Below are positions 37,050 to 45,761 of a DNA stretch of 64,000 nt, piece after piece (positions within the stretch are counted from its first letter, which is position 1; each line of letters starts with the position of its first letter). The notes beneath the pieces were generated by a model. The model did not search any database and was not told the DNA's origin. It saw nothing but the letters and a program-made list of their open reading frames with translations. This DNA comes from Alitabrizicola rongguiensis (lineage in GTDB: Bacteria; Pseudomonadota; Alphaproteobacteria; Rhodobacterales; Rhodobacteraceae): positions 186,001 through 250,000 of the forward strand of contig NZ_JAKENF010000001.1 of the NCBI RefSeq assembly GCF_021491355.1, in the 5' to 3' direction. A program made the translations under genes and the position numbers.

Positions 37050-38144
37050 TCAGTTCCCGAAGGCCCCGATTGCCTCCGCCCCGGGATAGGGCAGGTCCGT
37101 GACCAGCACCGAACTTGCCTTGCCCGAGGCAAAGACCTTGTCGAGGTCGATGGTCAGGAAGCTCGTCCGGTGCGCGTAGTCCGAGATCAGCAGGCGGTTG
37201 TGGGTCAGGTCCTTGATCGACACCCATTGGGTGTAGTCCGACACCACCTGGTCGCCATCCTTGCTCTGCGCGATGCCAAGCGGGATGTCGACGGTGTTCA
37301 GGATATGGTCGATCGCTTGGATCGCGTCGTCGCCGGTCGCAGGCGGGGTGATGTTGTGGCGCAGGAAGGCCGCGCGGATGAAGCGCGAGGGCGGCGTGTA
37401 GTCGCCCGGCAGCCCCATCATCCCGCCGCCCTGCCCGAGGGCGGTTACGTTGACGTTGCCGATGTTGACCGACTGCACGCCGACCGTCGACAGGTTCAGG
37501 TAGTTGCGCGCGTTCAGGAGGTGCCAGTCATAGGTCGGTGCGTTGGTCAGCACATGGGCGACGTTGTCGTGGATCTGTAACTCGCCCCCGACATACTCGA
37601 CGACCATCCCGTCGCCCGAGCGATCGGTGAAGATCATGTGGATCGTGGGCGGCGTCGGCCCGCTCGGCAGCGACGGATCGGCCCAGACCTTGATCCTGGG
37701 CAACGCCGCCCGAAGCTCAGCGACCGTCGCATGGTTGCCAAGCGCCCAAGAGCCGAAGCCGAGGATCGAGACATAGTCGGTGTCGTCCTTCGTCACCGTC
37801 TGGTACTCGGTGAAGCCGGGCAGAAAGTTCGCACTCATCCCCAGCCCTTCGGAGTTCTGCCCTTCCAGCAGCGCGCCGCCCGGGATGATCCCGGCGCTGA
37901 CGCCGACCACCGCGTATTTCGTCGCCTCGGTCTTGGCCGGCAGGCCGGTCGAAGGCGGCGCGGTCAGGCTCAGTTCGGTGCCCTTGGGCTGGCTGACCAG
38001 CGCCCATTTCATGTCAAAGGCCCATTCCATCGTCCGCCCGGCGATGACGGTCTTGTCTCCGGCAACGATATCGACCGCGGTACAGGCGAGACCCGCGTTG
38101 ACGGTGGCGATCAGGGAAACGGCGGACAGCAGGGATTTCAGCAT
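37050..38144 (-). CDS. Secreted choloylglycine-hydrolase-family Ntn amidase
   Basis: This 364-residue N-terminal-nucleophile hydrolase is of the linear amide C-N hydrolase (CGH/penicillin V acylase) family. The signal peptide ends at about residue 20 (NAGLA), exposing Cys21 (CTAVDIVAGDKTVIAGRTME), the expected catalytic nucleophile. The conserved Arg in AGRTMEW and Asp in FDMKW follow. Gram-negative relatives are periplasmic and some deacylate N-acyl-homoserine lactones. Bile-salt, penicillin or AHL cleavage cannot be told apart here. Confidence 0.9.
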   Translation of the reverse strand: MLKSLLSAVSLIATVNAGLACTAVDIVAGDKTVIAGRTMEWAFDMKWALVSQPKGTELSLTAPPSTGLPAKTEATKYAVVGVSAGIIPGGALLEGQNSEGLGMSANFLPGFTEYQTVTKDDTDYVSILGFGSWALGNHATVAELRAALPRIKVWADPSLPSGPTPPTIHMIFTDRSGDGMVVEYVGGELQIHDNVAHVLTNAPTYDWHLLNARNYLNLSTVGVQSVNIGNVNVTALGQGGGMMGLPGDYTPPSRFIRAAFLRHNITPPATGDDAIQAIDHILNTVDIPLGIAQSKDGDQVVSDYTQWVSIKDLTHNRLLISDYAHRTSFLTIDLDKVFASGKASSVLVTDLPYPGAEAIGAFGN

Positions 38145-38591
38145 CGGTGGTATCCTTGTGTTTCGGCCGACTGGCCCGGCCTGGCGCTATGCCGCCCTTC
38201 CCTCCCGAAGGTGTGGCGGCGGGACATCGTCCTACAACCAGAGCTTGAAGGCTTTCTTGTGTCCAGCCATCGAAAAAAAGCTGGCCGCGGATGACGCACC
38301 TTGTCGCAGGGGCGAGCGCTCTTTCGCTGCGGGTTCGCATCGAATGCTTGACTTATCGGGTGTGAGGCATCATCTCCCCCTCATCCAGCGCCCGCTGCCG
38401 CGTGAGCAGCCGCCGTTTTCTGCCGCATCCATCGGATGCCGAAGGGGCCAGGGCCGGAGACATCGCAAGGTTCCCACCATCACGCAGGGGCGCCACGGTC
38501 GAAACACTTCGACCGGCCCTCTCGCCTGCCGCATCTCCTGCGGCCCGAACCCCATTCGGCGGACAAAGTCCGCCTGTCCGAAAGAAAAGAC
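38145..38591 (+). promoter_or_regulatory. Gene-free 447-base leader region upstream of rhlE, with hairpin before the start
   Basis: No supported gene lies between the divergent amidase and rhlE starts. A perfect hairpin GGCGGAC-AAA-GTCCGCC (38558-38574) stands 17 bases before the rhlE ATG, and the site AAAGAAAAG that follows is a weak ribosome binding site. RNA helicase genes often have long structured leaders. Whether this one is regulatory is not shown by sequence. Confidence 0.4.
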
Positions 38592-39968
38592 ATGACCAGC
38601 TTCACCGATCTCGGCCTTTCGCCCAAGCTGCTGAAAGCGCTCGAGAAGACCAACTTCACCCAGCCGACCCCGATCCAGGTCGCCGCGATCCCCCACGTGA
38701 TGAAGGGCCGCGACCTGATGGGGCTGGCCCAGACCGGCACAGGCAAGACGGCGGCCTTCGGCCTGCCGCTCCTGCACCGCATCCTCGACATCGGCCACCC
38801 GCCGCAGCCCCGCACCGTGCGTGCGCTGATCCTGGCGCCGACCCGCGAGCTTGTCCTGCAAATCGCCGAAAACCTTGAGCTTTTCACCAAGGGCACGGCG
38901 GTCAAGGTCACCACCGTCGTCGGTGGCGCCTCGCTCAACCGCCAGGCCGAGCGGCTCGCCCGCGGGTCCGACATCCTTGTCGCGACGCCGGGTCGGCTGA
39001 TCGACTTGCTGGAACAGAATGCCCTGACGCTGGTCAACACCGGCTACCTCGTCCTCGACGAGGCCGACCACATGCTCGACATGGGCTTCATCCATTCGCT
39101 GCGCCGGATCGCCAAGCACCTGCCGCACAAGCGCCAGACGCTCCTCTTCTCGGCCACCATGCCGAAGCTGATCGAGGAAGTGGCCGACACCTACCTGCGC
39201 GACCCGGTCCGCGTCGAGGTCGCCCCGCCTGGCAAACCGATCGAGAAGATCGTCCAGGGCGTCCACTTCACCCCGCAGGGTGACAAGGCGAAGCTTCTGG
39301 AATCCTACCTTCTGAAGCATCCGGGCGAACAGGCGCTGGTCTTTGGCCGCACCAAGCACGGCTCGGAGAAACTGATGAAACTGCTGGTGAGCTGGGGCTT
39401 CAAGGCTGGCTCCATCCACGGCAACAAGAGCCAGAACCACCGCGAGCGCACGCTGAAAGAGTTCCGCGGCGGCGAGCTTGACGTGCTGGTTGCCACCGAC
39501 GTCGCGGCGCGCGGCATCGACATCCCGACGGTCCGCCATGTCTACAACTACGACATGCCGAACGTGCCCGAGAACTACGTCCACCGCATCGGCCGCACCG
39601 CCCGCGCCGGGGCGCAGGGAACGGCCGTCGCCTTCTGTGCGCCTGCCGAGATGGACGAACTGCGCGCCATCGAAAAGACGATGAAGGCCGCGATCCCGGT
39701 GATCGGCGGGGCGCCGTGGGCCGAAGGAGCAGCAGCGCCGAAACCTGTGAAAGTCATGGGAAAATCCGCGCAGAAGATCGCCCGCACGACTGGCGGCGGC
39801 CGCCCGCAGCACGGGCAAAAGCCCGGCGGCCAGAAACCGGGTGGCCAAAAACCGGCGGGGCAGAAGCCTGCCCATGCCGGCGCGCGACCGGCTCAGCCCG
39901 GCGGCACTGCCGCTCCGCGGCGCTTCGAGGGCGGACGCAAGACTGGCACCGGATCGGCCAAACGCTGA
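38592..39968 (+). CDS. rhlE: DEAD-box RNA helicase (RhlE-like)
   Basis: This ATP-dependent RNA helicase of 458 residues has the Q motif FTQPTPIQ (about 22-29), motif I AQTGTGKT (46-53), motif II DEAD (156-159), motif III SAT (187-189) and motif VI HRIGRTARAG. The basic C-terminal tail contains a four-fold GQKP(G/A) repeat and further Ala/Pro/Arg sequence, as in RhlE proteins of this group. It likely remodels ribosomal or messenger RNA. The start at 38592 matches MTSFTDLGLS; the upstream open frame is not protein-like. Confidence 0.94.
   Translation: MTSFTDLGLSPKLLKALEKTNFTQPTPIQVAAIPHVMKGRDLMGLAQTGTGKTAAFGLPLLHRILDIGHPPQPRTVRALILAPTRELVLQIAENLELFTKGTAVKVTTVVGGASLNRQAERLARGSDILVATPGRLIDLLEQNALTLVNTGYLVLDEADHMLDMGFIHSLRRIAKHLPHKRQTLLFSATMPKLIEEVADTYLRDPVRVEVAPPGKPIEKIVQGVHFTPQGDKAKLLESYLLKHPGEQALVFGRTKHGSEKLMKLLVSWGFKAGSIHGNKSQNHRERTLKEFRGGELDVLVATDVAARGIDIPTVRHVYNYDMPNVPENYVHRIGRTARAGAQGTAVAFCAPAEMDELRAIEKTMKAAIPVIGGAPWAEGAAAPKPVKVMGKSAQKIARTTGGGRPQHGQKPGGQKPGGQKPAGQKPAHAGARPAQPGGTAAPRRFEGGRKTGTGSAKR
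39813..39872 (+). repeat. Four tandem 15-base units in rhlE encoding GQKP(G/A)
   Basis: Four consecutive units (39813-39827, 39828-39842, 39843-39857, 39858-39872) encode GQKPG, GQKPG, GQKPA and GQKPA. Codons differ between units, so the peptide rather than the DNA is conserved, which suggests selection on the basic tail. Confidence 0.8.
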
Positions 39969-40006
39969 TCGCTTGATGGCCATGCCGCCCTCGGCTACAG
40001 GACGGC

Positions 40007-40600
40007 ATGGCCAAGCTCTATTTCCACTACTCGACAATGAACGCGGGGAAATCGACCCTGCTGCTTCAGGCCTCCTACAACTACCGCGAACGCGGAATGG
40101 AGACCTATCTCATCACCGCCGAACTCGACCACAGAGCGGGTGAGGGACGAATCGCCAGCCGGATCGGCATTGGCGACGCGGCCGACACCTTCGCCCCGGG
40201 CGAGGACCTTTTTGCCAAGATCGCCCGTCGCCTCGACAAGGGTCCGGTCGCGTGCATCTTCCTCGACGAGGCGCAGTTCTTGTCGCAGGACCAGGTCTGG
40301 CAACTCGCACGGGTGGTCGATGACCTAAACGTGCCAGTCATGTGCTACGGCTTGCGTGTGGATTTCCGCGGCGAGCTGTTCCCCGGCTCTGCCGCGCTGC
40401 TCGCCCTGTCCGACGAGATGCGCGAAGTGCGGACGATCTGCCATTGCGGCAAGAAGGCCACAATGGTGGTGCGCAAGGGGTCGGACGGCCGGGCGCAAAG
40501 GGACGGGGCGCAGGTGCAGATCGGCGGAAACGAGACCTATGAAAGCCTTTGCCGCCGTCACTGGCGCGAGGCGGTCGGCGATGGCTCGACGCCGGGCTGA
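40007..40600 (+). CDS. tdk: Thymidine kinase
   Basis: This type II thymidine kinase of 197 residues phosphorylates thymidine in pyrimidine salvage. The P-loop is in HYSTMNAGKST (about 7-17), Walker B is IFLDEAQF, and the lid/zinc domain has CHCGKKATMVVR with further cysteine and histidine in SLCRRHW. Length is normal. Its last 43 bases overlap the 3' end of the convergent EamA gene. Confidence 0.96.
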   Translation: MAKLYFHYSTMNAGKSTLLLQASYNYRERGMETYLITAELDHRAGEGRIASRIGIGDAADTFAPGEDLFAKIARRLDKGPVACIFLDEAQFLSQDQVWQLARVVDDLNVPVMCYGLRVDFRGELFPGSAALLALSDEMREVRTICHCGKKATMVVRKGSDGRAQRDGAQVQIGGNETYESLCRRHWREAVGDGSTPG

Positions 40601-41502
40601 ACCGCCCTGAGCGCGATCACCAGGCCAGCCGCAAAGATCAGGGCCATTCCGATGAGTGCGCGCAACGACAGCACTTCACCCCAAAGCAGCCAGCCCCAGA
40701 GGGCAGAGCAGGGCAGGATCACATACTCGAACACGCTGACCCGGCTTGCCTCGGCAATCTGGTAGGCGCGGATCATCATCCCTACGGCGATCAGCGATCC
40801 GGCCGCCTGTACGAAAGTCCAGAACAGGAAGCGGGCTGTCGGCATGGCCCAGCCGCGCAAAACGAAGGAGGCCGGGCCTTCGGCCTCGATGGGATCGAGC
40901 AGGGCAAAGACTGCCAGCCCGACCATTCCCAGCAGGCCAAGCGCCAGGAAGAACCCTGCCAGAAGCACCTCGGGCCGCTCACCCTCGCACCATTCGCGGG
41001 TCGCGATGTTGCCGATCGCATAGAGCAAGCCGGCAGCAATCGGCATAAGCGCCGCGATGGAGGCCCCGCCCACGGCGGCCGGGCCCAGCACCAGAAGCGC
41101 GCCGACAAAGCCAAGCGCCACCGCAAGAATGCGCCACGGGCCGATGCGATGGCCATAGGCGAAGTGCGAGATGAGCAGAACGAAGATCGGCGCGGTGAAG
41201 AGGCCTGCCGCGACGACTGCCACGGGGAAGAAGGCCAGACTGCCGAAATAGACCAGCATCGCGAACCCATGGACCGCGCTGCGCGCCGCGACGGCGCCGG
41301 GCCGCAACGGCCTGAGGTTCAGCTTCAGTAGCGGCGTCGCGACCAGAAGCAGGCCGATGGCCATCACCGAACGCGTCAGATGAAACTGCCAGAGCCCGCC
41401 ATCCACCGCGATGACGCGAACGAAATTGTCCGTAAAGCCAATCGTCAGGGCGTAGATCAGGATCAGGCCGGCTGCGGCCAGGGTGCGGTCAGCCTGCTGC
41501 AT
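40558..41502 (-). CDS. EamA/DMT family transporter (copy 1)
   Basis: This 314-residue membrane protein has ten predicted helices in two EamA repeats. The first covers about 10-150 (from LILIYALTIGFTDNFVRVIA) and the second covers the rest. Drug/metabolite transporters of this type export amino acids or metabolites; the substrate is unknown. The ATG at 41502 fits the family start. A second EamA gene is at 57817. The gene overlaps tdk by 43 bases at the 3' ends. Confidence 0.88.
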   Translation of the reverse strand: MQQADRTLAAAGLILIYALTIGFTDNFVRVIAVDGGLWQFHLTRSVMAIGLLLVATPLLKLNLRPLRPGAVAARSAVHGFAMLVYFGSLAFFPVAVVAAGLFTAPIFVLLISHFAYGHRIGPWRILAVALGFVGALLVLGPAAVGGASIAALMPIAAGLLYAIGNIATREWCEGERPEVLLAGFFLALGLLGMVGLAVFALLDPIEAEGPASFVLRGWAMPTARFLFWTFVQAAGSLIAVGMMIRAYQIAEASRVSVFEYVILPCSALWGWLLWGEVLSLRALIGMALIFAAGLVIALRAVQPGVEPSPTASRQ

Positions 41503-41706
41503 TGGATCAGGTCTCCTCTTCCGGCAATCTTGCCGCGGCCCAAGGCAGCGGGCGTGGCTGAAACCGACCTGCCAAGGCGGAGGCGCCGACATTTGCCGCA
41601 TGAGACAGTCCCGCGGGTGTCGGAGCTACCACAACCTGTTGTAGGACACTGGGCCCTCGGCTACTCTCAGCCGTAGATTTCAAGGACGAAAGCGCATGCG
41701 CCGCCC

Positions 41707-42735
41707 ATGACGGCCCTCAAGAAATACGAGAAGCTGGAAAGTACTGGCCTCTGGCGGGACAGCCCGGATGCGCAACGGCGCGAGGTGGTGGTGAACTTTG
41801 GCGACGCATCGCTTGTTCTCAGCGATCCGAAGACGGGAACCGCCATTACTCATTGGTCGCTTCCGGCACTGGTCCGGCTCAATTCCGGATCCATGCCCGC
41901 GCTTTATGCGGCCGACCCCGAAGCCACCGAAACGCTCGAGATCGACGATGCGCTGATGGTTGGCGCGATCGAGACGGTGCGTGGCGCGATCGAGAAGGCC
42001 CGCGCCCGCCCGGGCAGGTTGCGCGCCACCTTGCTTGGCGGCGGTATTGCCATCGGGTTGCTGCTTGCGGTCTTCTGGCTACCCTCGGCACTGATATCGC
42101 AAACAGCGGCACTGGTGCCCGAGGCGACGCGGGCCGAGATCGGTCGGATGGCGCTGGCCGACCTGACGCGCCTGACCGGCGTGCCTTGCGCCAACCCCGC
42201 CGGGCTGGCGGCTGCCATGATGCTGTCAGAGCGTGTGTTGGGCCAGCACGGTGGCCAGATCCTGATCCTGCGCGACGGGCTTACGCCTTCGGCCCACCTG
42301 CCTGGAGGGCTGATCCTGCTGTCCAGCAAACTCGTGGAACCGCTCGACGGTCCCGAAGTTGCTGCAGGCTATGCCATCGCTGAAAAGGCACGTGCCGAGC
42401 AGTCCGATCCACTGATTCCGGTCTTGCAGCAGGCCGGGCTTCTGGCAACTGTGCGTCTGCTGACGTCTGGCCGCCTGCCCCCCGGCGCCCTGACCGGCTA
42501 TGCCGAAAACCTGCTGGTTCTCCCGCCAGCGCCGGTGGATGACGAAGCACTTCTGGCCGCCTTCCGCGAGGCGAGCGTGCCCTCTACCCCTTATGCCTAT
42601 GCCGTGGATCCTTCCGGCGAAACGACGCTGCCACTGATCGAGGCCGACCCGCTGCGGGGCGCCGCTGCCGTGCCGATCCTGCCCGATGCCGACTGGGTGC
42701 AGTTGCAATCCATCTGCCAGGACCAGAAAGGCTGA
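41707..42735 (+). CDS. Membrane-anchored protein resembling an M48 peptidase without its zinc site
   Basis: This 342-residue protein has a cytosolic N-terminus with a PH-like start (LESTGLWRDSPDAQRREVVV), one transmembrane segment (about 107-129) and a C-terminal domain. The stretch AHLPGGLILLSSKLVE (196-211) followed by GPEVAAGYAIAEKA (215-228) aligns by eye with the NAFALPGG...ELAAVLAHEIGH region of M48 peptidases. The HExxH residues are replaced by Ile, Ala and Ala, so catalysis by zinc looks lost. No function can be assigned. It is divergent from the EamA gene. Confidence 0.75.
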   Translation: MTALKKYEKLESTGLWRDSPDAQRREVVVNFGDASLVLSDPKTGTAITHWSLPALVRLNSGSMPALYAADPEATETLEIDDALMVGAIETVRGAIEKARARPGRLRATLLGGGIAIGLLLAVFWLPSALISQTAALVPEATRAEIGRMALADLTRLTGVPCANPAGLAAAMMLSERVLGQHGGQILILRDGLTPSAHLPGGLILLSSKLVEPLDGPEVAAGYAIAEKARAEQSDPLIPVLQQAGLLATVRLLTSGRLPPGALTGYAENLLVLPPAPVDDEALLAAFREASVPSTPYAYAVDPSGETTLPLIEADPLRGAAAVPILPDADWVQLQSICQDQKG

Positions 42736-42748
42736 TCCCCAAATTGTC

Positions 42749-42780
42749 GGGCGCCCCTCCACAAGAGTGAAGGAGCGCCC
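42749..42780. terminator. Bidirectional hairpin between convergent genes
   Basis: GGGCGCCCCTCC (42749-42760) and AGGAGCGCCC (42771-42780) form an imperfect stem around ACAAGAGTGA. It lies between the stops at 42735 (plus) and 42799 (minus). There is no T-run, so it may be factor-assisted. Confidence 0.5.
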
Positions 42781-42798
42781 CTGGCCCTGCTCGACCGG

Positions 42799-44079
42799 TT
42801 ATTGCTTGAGTATTGCGTCGGGGAAGCCTGCGCGGCGCAGCGAGGCAAGCGCGTTTCGCGCCAGTGCGGGATCATCGAACGGGCCGGCAAAAACCACCTG
42901 AAGCGCGCGCCCACCGCTTGCCATGCGGCTGCTCGCGACCGGCATGCCCAGAGCTGAGATCTTCAGCCGTGCCGCGTCGGCGTTGGACGGCTGGCCGAAG
43001 CTGCCCACCTGAACGAAACTCCGGCCAGGCGTTGCCGCCTTCGGGCTGGGCGACTTGGTCGAGATGACAAGGGCCGGGGCTGCCGGTCGGGTAGCGCGCG
43101 CCGGCTTCTGAACCGCCGCAACCTCCACGGTCTGGGTCGGTTCCCACTTTACAAGGTTGGCCGGAACGGTGCGCGTCCAGATCCGGTCCTGCGCCTGCTG
43201 GCCGGCCATCGTGCCCTGGCCGCGATATGGATTAAGCCGCCCGTCGCTCCAGGCAAGCTTGTAGCCCGGTGGAATGATCGGATTGATGAGCCGCGGATCC
43301 GGGGTCGGAGCCGGGATATCGATCGCCAGAGCGCGCGCCGGGGCTGCAGCCGGCGCCGACTTCACCCGGGGAAGCGCCAGTCCCGCCGTGCGGCCGTCGC
43401 CCACCGTGCATAGCAGGGCAGAGCCGCCCCCTTTTTGCGGCACCCGCTGCGCAACCGGTGCCGTAGAGGGGCAAGCCAGCACCGTGTTCTCGCTTGTCGC
43501 GGGGGTGGCGACGCTGCCCAGGACGACCGATTTTTCGTCGAGCAGACCCGGACGCGAAAGACAGAGAAGGATCGTGCCGCCGCCACGAAGCGGCAAACGC
43601 TCGGCGTAAGGCGCGCGCTCGGGGCAAGCGACCTGGCCAGGCGTCCCCGTGGCGCGCGGGGTGTCGACGTAGCCTTGGGAGTTTGCCGGAGCGGCCGCAG
43701 CGGTCTCGGCTACTCGGACGGGTGCGGCGGCAGGAGCAGCTGTGGTCGTAGCTGCCGGCGCAGCAGCGACAGGCGCAGGGGCGACCACAGCGGCGGCCGG
43801 AGCGGCCGGAGCGGGGGCCTCGGCCACCTTGCCGAAGGTCGGTGGATAGCCGCAGAGCACCTTGCGATCGGCGCCGACGCGGGGCACCCAGGCGGTCTGC
43901 CCGTCGATCCCGGCACGGATGTAGACGCATCCCCGGCCATCGACATATTGCTGACCCTTGAAGCTCGCCGGAGGCGTTTCGAGAGGGGTTGCGAACTCGC
44001 GCACCCCCTGCGCCTGGGCTGCGGACAAAGCTCCGCACAGGGCCGCGATGGCCGCGGCAGGAACAAGTCTGGACAGCAT
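42799..44079 (-). CDS. Secreted SPOR domain protein
   Basis: This 426-residue envelope protein has a signal peptide (about 1-24, AAQAQ), then a domain with CVYIRAGIDGQTAWVPRVG and LCGYPP. An Ala/Pro-rich spacer (84-132) follows, then two related 22-residue blocks (Cys152-Cys173 and Cys203-Cys224). A C-terminal SPOR domain (about 353-424, SFVQVGSFGQPSNADAARLK to FAGPFDD) ends it. SPOR domains bind denuded peptidoglycan at the division site, so a septal or cell-wall role is likely. The ATG at 44079 has AAGGGTGA upstream and is preferred over GTG 44088. Confidence 0.88.
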   Translation of the reverse strand: MLSRLVPAAAIAALCGALSAAQAQGVREFATPLETPPASFKGQQYVDGRGCVYIRAGIDGQTAWVPRVGADRKVLCGYPPTFGKVAEAPAPAAPAAAVVAPAPVAAAPAATTTAAPAAAPVRVAETAAAAPANSQGYVDTPRATGTPGQVACPERAPYAERLPLRGGGTILLCLSRPGLLDEKSVVLGSVATPATSENTVLACPSTAPVAQRVPQKGGGSALLCTVGDGRTAGLALPRVKSAPAAAPARALAIDIPAPTPDPRLINPIIPPGYKLAWSDGRLNPYRGQGTMAGQQAQDRIWTRTVPANLVKWEPTQTVEVAAVQKPARATRPAAPALVISTKSPSPKAATPGRSFVQVGSFGQPSNADAARLKISALGMPVASSRMASGGRALQVVFAGPFDDPALARNALASLRRAGFPDAILKQ

Positions 44080-44146
44080 GGAAATCACCCTTGTGGTTAG
44101 GGCGAATCATGCCGAATCGGTGATTCGGTGTAAAGAGCGAAACGCT

Positions 44147-44779
44147 TTATTTCGTACCGAACATGCGATCACCCGCATCCCCTAGGCCAGGAACAATATA
44201 TCCATGGTCATTGAGGTGGCTGTCCACAGCTGCTGTGACGATCGGCACGTCGGGATGCGCTTCTTTCATCCGCTTGATGCCTTCTGGCGCGGCAAGAAGG
44301 CACAGAAAGCGGATATCCTTCGCCCCCGCCTTCTTCAGAAGGTCCACCGCTGCTGCCGAGGAGTTGCCCGTCGCCAGCATCGGATCGACGACGATCGAGA
44401 CCCGCTCTTCCAGGTGGTCGGGCAGCTTGCAGTAATACTGGACCGGCTGCAGCGTCTGGGGATCGCGGTAGAGCCCGATGAAGCCCACGCGGGCCGCCGG
44501 GATCAGTTCCAGGATTCCGTCCAGAAGCCCGTTGCCCGCCCGCAGGATCGAGATCAGCGCCAGTTTCTTGCCCTCGATCGACGGCGCATCCATCGCCTCG
44601 AGCGGGGTCTCGATCCGCTGCGTCGTCATCGGCAGTTCGCGCGTCACCTCATAGGCCAGAAGCAGGCTGATTTCGCGCAAAAGCCGGCGGAAGGAGGCGG
44701 TCGAGGTTTCCTTGTCGCGCATGATGCTGAGCTTGTGCTGCACCAGCGGATGGGTGACGACGGTCAGATGTTCAAGCAT
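44147..44779 (-). CDS. upp: Uracil phosphoribosyltransferase
   Basis: This 210-residue enzyme converts uracil and PRPP to UMP. The PRPP loop is [11 protein letters not shown] (131-141), with [13 protein letters not shown] (about 78-90) and the C-terminal uracil-binding [13 protein letters not shown]. It ends the cdd-deoA-deoB-add-upp gene string; its start overlaps the end of add by 8 bases. Salvage of uracil follows from nucleoside breakdown by the upstream genes. Confidence 0.97.
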   Translation of the reverse strand: MLEHLTVVTHPLVQHKLSIMRDKETSTASFRRLLREISLLLAYEVTRELPMTTQRIETPLEAMDAPSIEGKKLALISILRAGNGLLDGILELIPAARVGFIGLYRDPQTLQPVQYYCKLPDHLEERVSIVVDPMLATGNSSAAAVDLLKKAGAKDIRFLCLLAAPEGIKRMKEAHPDVPIVTAAVDSHLNDHGYIVPGLGDAGDRMFGTK

Positions 44780-45761
44780 TCTCGGGCTCCAGTCTCTTGG
44801 CTATGCGGGCGCGCGTCGCCTCGTCGCAGAAGGCGGCATCGAGCGAGGTTCGGGCGATCTGGCGGAATACGCCTTCGTCCCAGTCAAAGGCCTCGGCCAG
44901 ACGGTCATATTCGCGCATCATGGTGGTGTGGAAGAAAGGCGGATCGTCAGTCGAGATCGTGACCTTCACGCCCCGGTCGAACATCGTGCCGATCGGATGC
45001 TTGCGCCATGTAGGGAACAGGCCAAGCGCCATGTTCGACCCGGGGCAGACCTCCAGCACCGTGCCGCGCTGAGCCAGTTCGTCGACCAGTGCCATGTCTT
45101 CTATGGCGCGCACACCATGACCGATGCGCTCGGGGTTGAGATCCTTGAGCGTGTCGCGCACCGAGTCCGGCCCGCCCCATTCTCCGGCATGGGCGGTGAT
45201 GCGCAGCCCGGCCTCGCGCGCGCAATCGAAGGACCACAGGAAATCCCTGGGTTTTCCGACCTTCTCATCCCCCGCAATTCCAAAGCCGACGATCCAGTCA
45301 CCCGCCGTCTCGGCCGCGCAAAGGGCGGTCTGCTTTGCCTTCTCGGGGCCGAAATGACGGATGCAGGTGATGATGCCGCGCAGGGTGATCCCGTCATCGC
45401 GCTCCGCCTTGTCCGCCGCTTCGCGGATGGCATGCAGGTATTCCCGCCAGGCACCCACATCACGACCACCGCAGAAGTCCGGAGAGAGGAAGGTTTCGGA
45501 ATAGACCACACCGTTTGCCGCACTTTCCTCCAGAACGGCTTTGGTCAGACGGCCGTAATCCTCGGGCGTCTTCAGGGTCGAGGTTGCGGCCTCGTAGACC
45601 TTCAGGAAATCCCAGAAGTCGGTGAAGCGGTACCCACCGTCTTCGGTAAAGAGCCCCGAAAGGTCCATGTGCTTTTCGCGCGCGAGCCCCCGGATGAAGG
45701 CCGGCGGAGCGGCACCTTCCAGGTGCAGGTGCAATTCGACTTTCGGCAGGTCGCGGGTCAC
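44772..45761 (-). CDS. add: Adenosine deaminase
   Basis: This zinc-dependent deaminase of 329 residues has metal ligands His11 and His13 ([11 protein letters not shown]), with HAGEWGG and STDDPPFF giving further active-site residues. It lies in a nucleoside operon, which supports adenosine as substrate. The TDDPPFF motif is not the usual NTDDP-type adenosine deaminase pattern and recalls adenine-deaminase-like relatives (DDPAYF), so adenine is an alternative. Its start overlaps the deoB stop (ATGA) and its end overlaps upp. Confidence 0.87.
   Translation of the reverse strand: MTRDLPKVELHLHLEGAAPPAFIRGLAREKHMDLSGLFTEDGGYRFTDFWDFLKVYEAATSTLKTPEDYGRLTKAVLEESAANGVVYSETFLSPDFCGGRDVGAWREYLHAIREAADKAERDDGITLRGIITCIRHFGPEKAKQTALCAAETAGDWIVGFGIAGDEKVGKPRDFLWSFDCAREAGLRITAHAGEWGGPDSVRDTLKDLNPERIGHGVRAIEDMALVDELAQRGTVLEVCPGSNMALGLFPTWRKHPIGTMFDRGVKVTISTDDPPFFHTTMMREYDRLAEAFDWDEGVFRQIARTSLDAAFCDEATRARIAKRLEPENA

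Noticed and set aside
38348-38376. TTGACT followed 17 bases later by CATCTC, as a promoter for rhlE
   Set aside because: The second hexamer is far from TATAAT, and single TTGACT matches are frequent; not enough to call a promoter.
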